Assembly (NCBI GenBank): GCA_021200395.1
Contig: JAJQGQ010000181.1
Location: forward strand, 1 to 5,739
Direction: 5' to 3'
Length of the DNA: 5,739 nucleotides
From: Erysipelotrichaceae bacterium
GTDB lineage: Bacteria > Bacillota_I > Bacilli_A > Erysipelotrichales > Coprobacillaceae
A program made the position numbers and the translations under genes. Shown here piece after piece: positions 1 through 5,599 of the stretch. Position 1 is the first letter of the stretch. Each line of letters starts with the position of its first letter. The notes below the pieces were generated by a model. That model was not told where the DNA came from, did not search any database, and saw only the letters and a program-made list of their open reading frames with translations.

Positions 1-21
1 ACCCCATAAATTTTGAGTGCC
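1..21. mobile_element. Possible terminal inverted repeat of an ISL3-type insertion sequence (partial, uncertain)
   Basis: Read on the minus strand from base 21 to base 1 the sequence is GGCACTCAAAA followed by a short AT stretch and TGGGGT. From memory, ends of ISL3-family elements begin with GGC-x-CT, then a run of A, then TGGG, and this fits that pattern. If correct, the element lies to the left of the window and its outer end is at about base 21. No transposase coding sequence is visible, and neither the other end nor a target duplication can be seen. An ordinary 3' intergenic stretch is the alternative. Confidence 0.22.
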
Positions 22-40
22 TATCGATTTCCCAAGTTAT

Positions 41-68
41 TTGAGAACATCAATAAAACGAGCATAGC
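41..68 (+). promoter_or_regulatory. Weak candidate promoter overlapping the terminator, upstream of rlmD
   Basis: TTGAGA (41-46) matches the -35 consensus at five of six positions. With a 16-base spacer the -10 position falls on CATAGC (63-68), a poor match that lies inside the hairpin. Transcription would start near base 75 and leave a leader of about 15 bases before the ATG at 90. It is the only promoter-like pair I can find between the window edge and rlmD, and it is weak. Confidence 0.2.
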
Positions 69-79
69 TCGTTTTTTTT
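55..79 (+). terminator. Rho-independent terminator abutting the rlmD ribosome binding site
   Basis: The arms AAAACGAGC (55-63) and GCTCGTTTT (67-75) are perfectly complementary around the loop ATA, and the T run continues to base 79. This is a classic intrinsic terminator for a gene left of the window. It ends one base before the GGAGG ribosome binding site of the methyltransferase gene (80-84), so there is no room for a separate downstream promoter. It may therefore also act as a leader attenuator, or rlmD may depend on readthrough. Confidence 0.8.
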
Positions 80-89
80 GGAGGATTTT

Positions 90-1441
90 ATGAAAAAAAT
101 GATTATATAACAAATGTTGAATGTATTGATTATACTCATGATTGTCAAGGTATTGTTAAGATTGACGGCTTTCCTGTTTTTGTCAAAAATATGATTGTTG
201 GAGAAATAGGGGATATCAAGATTATTAAAGTCTTAAAAAATTATGCAGTTGGTAGACTGATATCTTTAATTCAAACGAGTCCATATCGCGTTGAACCAAA
301 ATGTTCACTATTTAAACAATGTGGTGGCTGTCATATTCAACATTTATCGAGTGATGGACAACAAGACTTTAAAACAATGCGCGTTAAAACCACTTTACAA
401 CGTATTGGTCATGTTGATCTAGATGTTAAACCTTGCATAATGATGGATACTCCTTGGTTCTATCGTAACAAGGTACAAGTCCCTGTAGGTATGCAGGATA
501 AAAAAATAGTGACTGGCTTTTATAAGCAACATACCAATGAGATCATCCCTTATGATACTTGTTATGTTCAAAATGAACAATCAAATCAACTCGTTCAACG
601 TGTTAAACAATTACTTAACCAATTTCATGAAAAACCTTATGATAAGACAAACCATACAGGTAATATCAAACATATTCTTATTAAATATGGCTATCAAACC
701 AATTCCATGATGCTTATATTCATTACACATACCAATAAAATAAAAAAAATAGACAAAATGATATCGATATTAACAAAAGAATTTGATTATTTAGAAACAA
801 TCGTTCAAAATATCAATCCCCGCCATGATAATGTTATTTTAGGAGATGATATTCATATATTATATGGTAAAGGTTATATAGAAGATAGATTGTTAGGTAA
901 TACCTATCGTATATCTACTCATTCCTTTTATCAAGTCAATCCTATTCAAGTAGAAATATTATATCGTACAGCTATAGAATTAGCACATTTAAAACAAACA
1001 GATAATGTTATTGATGCTTATTGTGGTATAGGTACTATTTCATTATCATTAGCACGATTTGTCAATCATGTTTATGGTGTTGAAGTTGTACAACAAGCGA
1101 TCAACGATGCCAAAGAAAACGCTAAAAGAAATCATATTGATAATGCCACTTTTACATGTCAAGATGCAGGTGATTTTATGGTTGAATTTTCTAAAAATCA
1201 AACAATTGATGTTGTCTTTGTTGATCCACCTAGAAAAGGGTGCTCCCAAAAATTTTTGGAACAACTCGTTGAACTATCACCTAAAAAAGTCATTTATATA
1301 TCTTGTGATGTTGCTACTCAAGCAAGAGATATTGCTTATTTAACATCCCAAGGTTATCAAGCAGATTATTGTCAACCAGTCGATATGTTTCCACAAACAC
1401 ATAGTATCGAAAATATTGTAAGACTATTTTTAGCAAATTAA
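90..1441 (+). CDS. rlmD: 23S rRNA (uracil-5-)-methyltransferase, RlmD/RlmCD (RumA) family, with an apparent frameshift at codon 3
   Basis: This enzyme uses S-adenosylmethionine to methylate C5 of a uridine in 23S rRNA (U1939 in E. coli; the Bacillus RlmCD enzyme also modifies U747). The start is ATG at 90, behind GGAGG (80-84). The reading frame ATG AAA AAA ATG ATT ATA then stops at 108. The family-like N terminus (DYITNVECIDYTHD..., a TRAM RNA-binding domain) runs in the -1 frame from 101. One extra A in the A7 run (93-99) would give a 450-residue protein beginning MKKND, the usual family length. In that numbering Cys72, Cys78, Cys81 and Cys158 match the C-x5-C-x2-C...C iron-sulfur ligands. 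DAYCGIGT (309-316) binds SAM, DPPRKG starts at 379, YISCD carries the nucleophile Cys406, and Glu441 in THSIEN is the likely base. The in-frame ATG at 191 lacks a ribosome binding site and would lose half the TRAM domain. The frameshift could be a sequencing error, a mutation, or slippage. Confidence 0.93.
93..99 (+). other. A7 homopolymer at the frameshift point of rlmD
   Basis: Seven A residues follow the ATG at 90-92. The downstream coding frame needs one more A (or two fewer). A -1 ribosomal slip on AAA AAA A, or RNA polymerase adding one A, would give the in-frame protein MKKNDYI. Without a slip, translation ends at TAA 108-110 after six codons. A miscounted homopolymer in the assembly would look identical. 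Confidence 0.8.
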
Positions 1442-1491
1442 CTTCTTTGTCCAATTCTCTGACACAGCTTTTATCATATAAATTTTCGATG

Positions 1492-1497
1492 TATAAT
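1492..1497 (+). promoter_or_regulatory. Candidate -10 box of the lipoprotein gene
   Basis: A consensus TATAAT lies 21 bases before the ATG at 1519. The -35 position at a 17-base spacer is TTTTAT (1469-1474), a weak match. The transcript would start near 1504, giving a very short leader that begins at the ribosome binding site GAGGAG (1506-1511). No terminator hairpin separates this site from the methyltransferase stop at 1441, so readthrough from rlmD is also possible. Confidence 0.4.
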
Positions 1498-1518
1498 CTA
1501 AAATTGAGGAGTGGAAAA

Positions 1519-2475
1519 ATGAAAAGATTGATTCAATTATTATTAGCTGGAATACTAAGCATATCATTAATTGGTTGTTCTAGTAATTCAAGCAATTCAA
1601 GTAACGATGAAACGAGTGAAAATACGAGTGAGACAGAGACAAACAATAATACTACAAACGAAGCTGAAACAAATAGTAGTACTTCTAGCAGTAAAGTTGT
1701 AACAAAAAGTAGTGGAAATGTTATGGTTTCAGATATAGCTAACCTTTATGGCATATCAAACTATTCTTATTATAAGCATATTAGAACAATTACTTTTTTA
1801 GATAGTTTCGATGGCTTACCTTTTGAAACTGACGATGTTATAACATTAGATATTTCCGCAAATGAAGATGGGTGTGTTATGCTATATGTTGATTATTCTG
1901 AAGATGATCAAATGTATGATTTCTATATCGTAGGTGATGGTGGGGTAGATGCCAATCCTGATACTGTAAAATTGTTCTGTAACATGAGTGGTTGTACATC
2001 TATTAATTTTAATGATTGTTTTTGTACAACCAATATTACTGATATGAGCTATATGTTTAATAATTGTGATTCATTGACAAGCTTGGATTTAAGCACCTTT
2101 GATACATCAAATGTGACAAATATGAGAGGTATGTTTTTCGAATGTAGTTCATTAACAAGTTTGGATGTAAGTAGTTTTGATACATCAAATGTCACTAGTA
2201 TGCAAGATATGTTTAGCTATTGTAAATCATTAACAAGTTTAGATCTTAGCAATTTTATCACATCAAACGTCACTACTATGTTTGGTATGTTTAAAAATTG
2301 TAGTTCATTGAGCAGCTTAAATGTAAGTAGCTTTGATACATCGAATGTACTTGATATGGGCTATATGTTTTATTATTGTAAAGCATTGAAAAACTTAGAT
2401 ATTAGTAATTTTGACAGATCAAATGTAGAAAATGTTTATAATATGTTTTATAAATGTCCCGCAGTTGATGAATAA
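1519..2475 (+). CDS. BspA-type (DUF285) repeat surface lipoprotein
   Basis: The 318-residue protein starts with a lipoprotein signal peptide: MKR, a hydrophobic core, and the lipobox SLIG-Cys20. It should be exported by Sec, lipidated and cut before Cys20, and held on the outer face of the membrane. Residues 21-70 are a flexible linker rich in Ser, Asn, Thr and Glu. Residues 73-157 match the region that usually precedes DUF285 repeats, including ITLDISANEDGCVM and YDFYIVGDGGVDANPD. Residues 158-313 are six 26-residue BspA-type leucine-rich repeats, the last ending five residues before the stop. There is no LPxTG sorting signal, so anchoring is by lipid. I chose ATG 1519 because GAGGAG (1506-1511) sits seven bases upstream and the signal peptide begins there; an in-frame TTG at 1447 would put 24 extra residues before it. 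BspA-type proteins are often adhesins, but the ligand here is unknown. Confidence 0.9.
   Translation: MKRLIQLLLAGILSISLIGCSSNSSNSSNDETSENTSETETNNNTTNEAETNSSTSSSKVVTKSSGNVMVSDIANLYGISNYSYYKHIRTITFLDSFDGLPFETDDVITLDISANEDGCVMLYVDYSEDDQMYDFYIVGDGGVDANPDTVKLFCNMSGCTSINFNDCFCTTNITDMSYMFNNCDSLTSLDLSTFDTSNVTNMRGMFFECSSLTSLDVSSFDTSNVTSMQDMFSYCKSLTSLDLSNFITSNVTTMFGMFKNCSSLSSLNVSSFDTSNVLDMGYMFYYCKALKNLDISNFDRSNVENVYNMFYKCPAVDE
1990..2457 (+). repeat. Six tandem 78-bp repeats encoding DUF285/BspA-type leucine-rich units
   Basis: Units begin at 1990, 2068, 2146, 2224, 2302 and 2380, all exactly 78 bp with no indels. The protein consensus is xSLTSLDxSxFDTSNVTxMxxMFxxC. The first unit is degenerate, with N and C residues in the LDLS segment. 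Units 2 to 4 are closest in DNA sequence; for example GATACATCAAATGT occurs in the units at 2068 and 2146. Each unit ends in Cys (residues 183, 209, 235, 261, 287 and 313), giving a regular ladder of cysteines. Such repeats can gain or lose units by recombination. Confidence 0.93.
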
Positions 2476-2491
2476 ATAAAATTAAATATTT

Positions 2492-2514
2492 GGAGCTTCT
2501 TTGAAGCTCTTTTT
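2492..2514 (+). terminator. Rho-independent terminator of the lipoprotein gene
   Basis: GAGCTTC (2493-2499) pairs with GAAGCTC (2503-2509) around a TTT loop, followed by five T residues (2510-2514). It lies 17 bases after the TAA at 2473-2475. It also sits between two converging transcription units. Read on the minus strand, the hairpin is followed only by an interrupted T-rich stretch, so it would be a poor terminator for the gtrA operon. Confidence 0.88.
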
Positions 2515-2544
2515 ATATAGTGAGGTTTTAGCGAAATAATCATT

Positions 2545-3072
2545 CTAACTTCTTTTCATAATCAAATATTTATCCATAAAAAATACAATAATAGCATCAC
2601 CTATACCATAAATGAGTTGAGATATAACACCACATGTTTGATATAAAACTTGAGATGATGCATTAACACTTGCTTGAGTTGCATTGATAAAGTTTCCTCC
2701 CATAATTATATATATAGCATTTTGTAATGGTGTACCAATAATTGTTTCTACAATAATAAGTACAACAACAAGTATAACATATACAATGATACTGAAATAA
2801 ATATTATTATTAGCTTGAAATGTCTTCTTTCTATTGGTAATGAAAGATATTACTTTCGCAATAATATTAGATATCAAAAACGCTAAAAAAGAACCTAATG
2901 TTTGAGAAGGAAAAGGCCAAATAGTAATTGTATTGACTAAATCTTGAAAAACAATATCACAAATAATACGTGAAACAAGTTGAGCTAATAAAGCACATAA
3001 TCCAAATACTAGAAACCATGCTACTTGAAGTTGACTTTTATGTATTTTAAAATATTTATTTAACTTATTCAT
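2545..3072 (-). CDS. GtrA-family four-helix membrane protein
   Basis: The 175-residue protein has four hydrophobic segments, at about residues 16-39, 57-78, 91-112 and 146-167. The loop after segment 2 reads SFITNRKKTF (76-85), the hallmark of GtrA-like proteins (PF04138). Members are small integral membrane proteins, and several are thought to flip or help transfer polyprenyl-linked sugars during cell-surface polysaccharide or teichoic acid glycosylation. The substrate here cannot be read from the sequence. The start ATG (3072-3070) lies within the last codons of the upstream acyltransferase gene, an 8-bp overlap. It has its own ribosome binding site AAGGAGA (3088-3082), nine bases upstream. 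The overlap implies co-transcription and probably coupled translation. At 175 residues it is somewhat longer than a minimal GtrA protein (about 120-140), mainly because of the stretch at 113-145 between segments 3 and 4. Confidence 0.85.
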   Translation of the reverse strand: MNKLNKYFKIHKSQLQVAWFLVFGLCALLAQLVSRIICDIVFQDLVNTITIWPFPSQTLGSFLAFLISNIIAKVISFITNRKKTFQANNNIYFSIIVYVILVVVLIIVETIIGTPLQNAIYIIMGGNFINATQASVNASSQVLYQTCGVISQLIYGIGDAIIVFFMDKYLIMKRS

Positions 3073-3835
3073 TATTATGCATCTCCTTCTTTTGATAAAT
3101 AATATAAGAATAATTACTCAATTGACTTCTTTCTTTCATCATTTCATAGACTTTATCATGTAAATATTGAATATTTTCATCTTTGGAAAAGTTTTCTTGA
3201 GGATAAAATGGTCCATCAATATAAATTGTCATCTTTGGATGCTTAAAAATACGGCTTTTTTGATAAGTTGTTGTTGAAACAAATACGGGACTATTTGTAT
3301 CGACAGGAAAATGAAAAGAAGTTTTACTAAACTCTCTGATTTGTGTACACCATGGCCAAAGATGTCCTTCAGGATAAATGACTATTGGATGTTTCTTACC
3401 ATTATGGTAATGGATACTTTCAATAAATTTCTTCATTCCTCTAAGACGACTAGGAATAGGCAATGCTCCTCCTATTGGTAATAGTCTGCCTATAACAGGA
3501 ACTCCTAAGTTAGCTGGACTACAAATAATATATGGTTTCTTAGGAAAACATATTAAAAAAGGATCAAAAACATCACCTAACATTTGCGTATGATTACTAT
3601 AAAGATAATAGCTATGATAATGCCTAAGAACTTTTTTGTTTTTAATAGTTACTCTTAAATAAAATTTACTATAAATAAATGCAATGATTAATACAAAATA
3701 ATAAAATAAATAAGATATAAATATATATAAAATATGATGATGTATCCATTGATAATTGTCTTTTAATTGATAATCTTGATGCTGGCTTTCAATAAAGTCT
3801 TCGTCATATGATTCATAATAGTTGACCTTATTCAT
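3065..3835 (-). CDS. PlsC-like 1-acyl-glycerol-3-phosphate acyltransferase family protein
   Basis: The 256-residue protein belongs to the lysophosphatidic-acid acyltransferase fold that transfers an acyl chain to a glycerol lipid at the inner face of the membrane. After a polar N terminus there is one strongly hydrophobic segment (about 35-55). The catalytic block is YSNHTQMLGDVFDPF (79-93), with His82 as the expected catalytic base. Substrate-binding blocks follow: GALPIPSRLRGMKKF (123-137), YPEGHLWPW (154-162) and PVFVSTTTYQ (183-192). The His-to-Asp spacing is x5 (Asp88) and not the textbook x4, and the EGTR block reads EGHLW. I believe a Firmicutes subgroup carries NHTQ and a YPE-x-HxWP form, so activity is likely, but the acyl acceptor need not be lysophosphatidate. 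The ATG at 3835-3833 has a strong AAAGGAGG (3848-3841) five bases upstream. It is the first gene of an operon with the overlapping gtrA-type gene. Confidence 0.86.
   Translation of the reverse strand: MNKVNYYESYDEDFIESQHQDYQLKDNYQWIHHHILYIFISYLFYYFVLIIAFIYSKFYLRVTIKNKKVLRHYHSYYLYSNHTQMLGDVFDPFLICFPKKPYIICSPANLGVPVIGRLLPIGGALPIPSRLRGMKKFIESIHYHNGKKHPIVIYPEGHLWPWCTQIREFSKTSFHFPVDTNSPVFVSTTTYQKSRIFKHPKMTIYIDGPFYPQENFSKDENIQYLHDKVYEMMKERSQLSNYSYIIYQKKEMHNNE
3082..3088 (-). promoter_or_regulatory. Internal ribosome binding site for the GtrA-family gene
   Basis: On the minus strand AAGGAGA lies inside the 3' end of the acyltransferase coding sequence, nine bases before the overlapping ATG at 3072. 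It shows that the overlapped gene has its own initiation site and does not rely only on reinitiation. Confidence 0.8.
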
Positions 3836-3857
3836 ATGTGCCTCCTTTGAAACTATT

Positions 3858-3885
3858 ATTATAAAACATAATCAAAAAAATACAA
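3858..3885 (-). promoter_or_regulatory. Minus-strand promoter of the acyltransferase-gtrA operon
   Basis: The minus strand carries a perfect TATAAT (3863-3858). At a 16-base spacer the -35 position reads TTGTAT (3885-3880), which keeps the TTG core. Transcription would begin near 3851, three bases before the ribosome binding site (3848-3841), so the leader is very short. The -10 box directly abuts the left arm of the inverted repeat. Confidence 0.6.
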
Positions 3886-3913
3886 CGACACTTTTTTTGA
3901 TTATGTTTATAAT
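3885..3913 (+). promoter_or_regulatory. Plus-strand promoter of the amidohydrolase gene
   Basis: A perfect TATAAT (3908-3913) has ACGACA (3885-3890), four of six matches to TTGACA, at a 17-base spacer. The transcript would start near 3920 and carry a leader of about 46 bases. An alternative is TTGACA (3916-3921), a perfect -35, with TAAACT (3939-3944) as a weak -10 at 17 bases; its start would fall at the ribosome binding site. Both could work. Confidence 0.6.
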
Positions 3914-3965
3914 GATTGACAATTTTTACTTTCTTCATTAAACTTTTTATGAGGGAGGTTTTCTT

Positions 3966-5561
3966 ATGATTACAATTTATCAAAATTGCATAATATATAC
4001 TGGTGAAAAAATAATTGATAGCTTTGCAGTGAAAGATGGTTATTTTATTGAAGTTGATGATGTATCAAAATTAGATATTCATGATTATGAAATTGTAGAT
4101 TTAAAACAACATTTTGTATTACCTGGTTTTAATGATTCACATATGCACTTATTAGAATTAGGGTCTTTTTTAAAAAATGTAGATTTATCCAAACATACTT
4201 CTTCTCTTTCTGATGTATTAGATGCATTAAATGATGCAAGTCAATATTTAGAAAAAGATCAATGGCTAGAAGGAAGAGGTTGGAATCAGGATTATTTTAT
4301 TGATGAAAAACGATTTCTTAATCGCTACGATCTTGATCAAATATCTTTAACCAATCCTATTTGTATTACTAGAGCATGTGGACACGTTTGTGTTGTTAAT
4401 AGTAAAGTACTATCATTATTAGGTCTTGAGAATCATGCTATAGAGTTAGCTGATGGATCAATGGATGTTGATGATCATGGTAAGCCGCTCGGTATTTTTC
4501 GTGAAAATGCGATTTCTTTATTGGCCAAAGTTAAACCAACGTATACAAAAGATGATATCAAAGAAATGATACTGCTTGCTAGTGAAAAAGTGAATTCATA
4601 TGGCATTACCTCTTGTCAAACTGATGATTTTTTAACATTAAATAATGTATCTTATGATGATGTCATTGCTGCTTATCAAGAATTAGAAAAAGAAAAGAAG
4701 TTGACTGTTCGTGTTAATGAGCAATCACAGTTTGTTAATAAAGAAAGCTATGAATCTTTCTTAACAAAAGGGTATACAACAGGTGTTGGTTCAGAATATT
4801 TTAAAATCGGTCCATTAAAAATGATTGTCGATGGATCTTTAGGGGCAAGAACGGCGTTAATGTTAGAGCCATACAATGATGATCCTACAACTAAGGGAGT
4901 AGAAATTATTAATCATCATGATTTATTGGACATGATGCAATTAGCAAAACAACATCATATGCAAATTGCTGTTCATGCCATTGGTGATGGCGCTTTTGAA
5001 TCTGTTTTATCAGCTTATGAGGAATTACTAAAAGATGATTCAAGTGATCATAGAAATGGCATTGTTCATTGTCAAATTACTAACAATAATCAAATAGAAC
5101 GATTTGCTAAGCTTCATTTGCATGCTTATATACAATCAATCTTCTTAGATTATGATATTCATATTGTAGAAAATCGAGTGGGAGATAGAGCCTTAGAGTG
5201 TTATCAATTCAAACATTATATGGATCTAGGTTGCCATGTATCTAATGGTTCTGATTGTCCAGTAGAAATGCCTGATGTATTAGCTGGTATGCAGTGTGCC
5301 ATTACGCGAACAACTTTGAAAGATTATATAGGTCCTTATTTATTGGAAGAAGGTTGTAGTGTAGAAGAAGCTATTGCTTCATTTACATCAGAAGGTGCCT
5401 ATGCTTCTTTTGAAGAAAATAAAAAGGGTAAGATACAAGAAGGCATGTTGGCTGACTTTGTAGTATTAGATCAAAACATATTAGAAATAGATCCTATGCA
5501 ATTGAATCAAGTCCAAGTTTTAGCAACTTATTTAGCTGGTCGTAAAGTCTACGAAAAATAA
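3966..5561 (+). CDS. YtcJ-type amidohydrolase (Amidohydro_3 family), substrate unknown
   Basis: The 531-residue protein is a full-length member of the metal-dependent amidohydrolase superfamily. A small beta domain formed by both ends surrounds a TIM-barrel. The N-terminal segment (1-54: YQNCIIYTGEKI, AVKDGYFIEV, VLPGFND) leads into the metal motif His59-Met-His61. Other expected metal or catalytic residues are Lys285 in PLKMIVDGSLGARTALM, His337 in AVHAIGDGA, His368 in GIVHCQ and Asp430 in SNGSDCPVE. The C-terminal segment KGKIQEGMLADFVVLDQNILEID (487-509) returns to the beta domain. No signal peptide is seen, so it is probably cytoplasmic. Relatives hydrolyse C-N bonds in formamides and similar compounds; the substrate of this one cannot be told. 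ATG 3966 follows GAGGGAGG (3951-3958) by seven bases. The gene diverges from the acyltransferase operon and is followed after 38 bp by another gene on the same strand. Confidence 0.92.
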   Translation: MITIYQNCIIYTGEKIIDSFAVKDGYFIEVDDVSKLDIHDYEIVDLKQHFVLPGFNDSHMHLLELGSFLKNVDLSKHTSSLSDVLDALNDASQYLEKDQWLEGRGWNQDYFIDEKRFLNRYDLDQISLTNPICITRACGHVCVVNSKVLSLLGLENHAIELADGSMDVDDHGKPLGIFRENAISLLAKVKPTYTKDDIKEMILLASEKVNSYGITSCQTDDFLTLNNVSYDDVIAAYQELEKEKKLTVRVNEQSQFVNKESYESFLTKGYTTGVGSEYFKIGPLKMIVDGSLGARTALMLEPYNDDPTTKGVEIINHHDLLDMMQLAKQHHMQIAVHAIGDGAFESVLSAYEELLKDDSSDHRNGIVHCQITNNNQIERFAKLHLHAYIQSIFLDYDIHIVENRVGDRALECYQFKHYMDLGCHVSNGSDCPVEMPDVLAGMQCAITRTTLKDYIGPYLLEEGCSVEEAIASFTSEGAYASFEENKKGKIQEGMLADFVVLDQNILEIDPMQLNQVQVLATYLAGRKVYEK

Positions 5562-5599
5562 TGAATATGATGGGATAAAAGAAATGGGGAATAAATATA

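Larger units (their letters stand above)
3858..3913. repeat. Inverted repeat linking the two divergent promoters
   Basis: AAACATAATCAAAAAAA (3864-3880) and TTTTTTTGATTATGTTT (3892-3908) are perfectly complementary over 17 bases, separated by 11 bases (3881-3891). Allowing one bulged base, the symmetry extends through ATTAT (3858-3862) and ATAAT (3909-3913), which belong to the two outward-facing -10 boxes. The centre is at 3886. It could be a regulator operator, a cruciform, or simply a mirrored pair of promoters. The stem is almost all A-T and lies upstream of both genes, which argues against a terminator. Confidence 0.85.

Noticed and set aside
3..44. 3' end of an upstream coding sequence stopping at TGA 42-44
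   Set aside because: The thirteen codons give no recognisable protein end. The position before a terminator is suggestive, but support is too thin to annotate.
1049..1264. Minus-strand open frame inside the methyltransferase gene
   Set aside because: It overlaps the SAM-binding and catalytic region of a clear gene, has no recognisable domain, and is a shadow frame.
1059..1343. Plus-strand open frame inside the methyltransferase gene in another frame
   Set aside because: The composition is that of an out-of-frame translation of AT-rich DNA, and it lies fully within conserved rlmD coding sequence.
191..1441. Methyltransferase starting at ATG 191 as a complete 416-residue protein
   Set aside because: No ribosome binding site precedes 191, and the 30 codons before it encode conserved TRAM-domain sequence. 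A strong ribosome binding site and ATG exist at 80-92.
1447..1518. N-terminal extension of the lipoprotein from a TTG at 1447
   Set aside because: It would put 24 residues before the signal peptide, has no ribosome binding site, and would start upstream of the likely promoter. ATG 1519 is well supported.
1990..2457. Regular 78-bp repeats as a CRISPR array
   Set aside because: There are no constant repeats separated by unique spacers. The periodicity is that of an in-frame protein repeat (DUF285).
3864..3908. Inverted repeat as a bidirectional terminator
   Set aside because: It lies upstream of both divergent genes, its stem is nearly all A-T, and it is flanked by -10 boxes.
5561..5578. Tiny open frame ATG AAT ATG ATG GGA TAA after the amidohydrolase
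   Set aside because: It has five codons and no ribosome binding site of its own, so it is chance.
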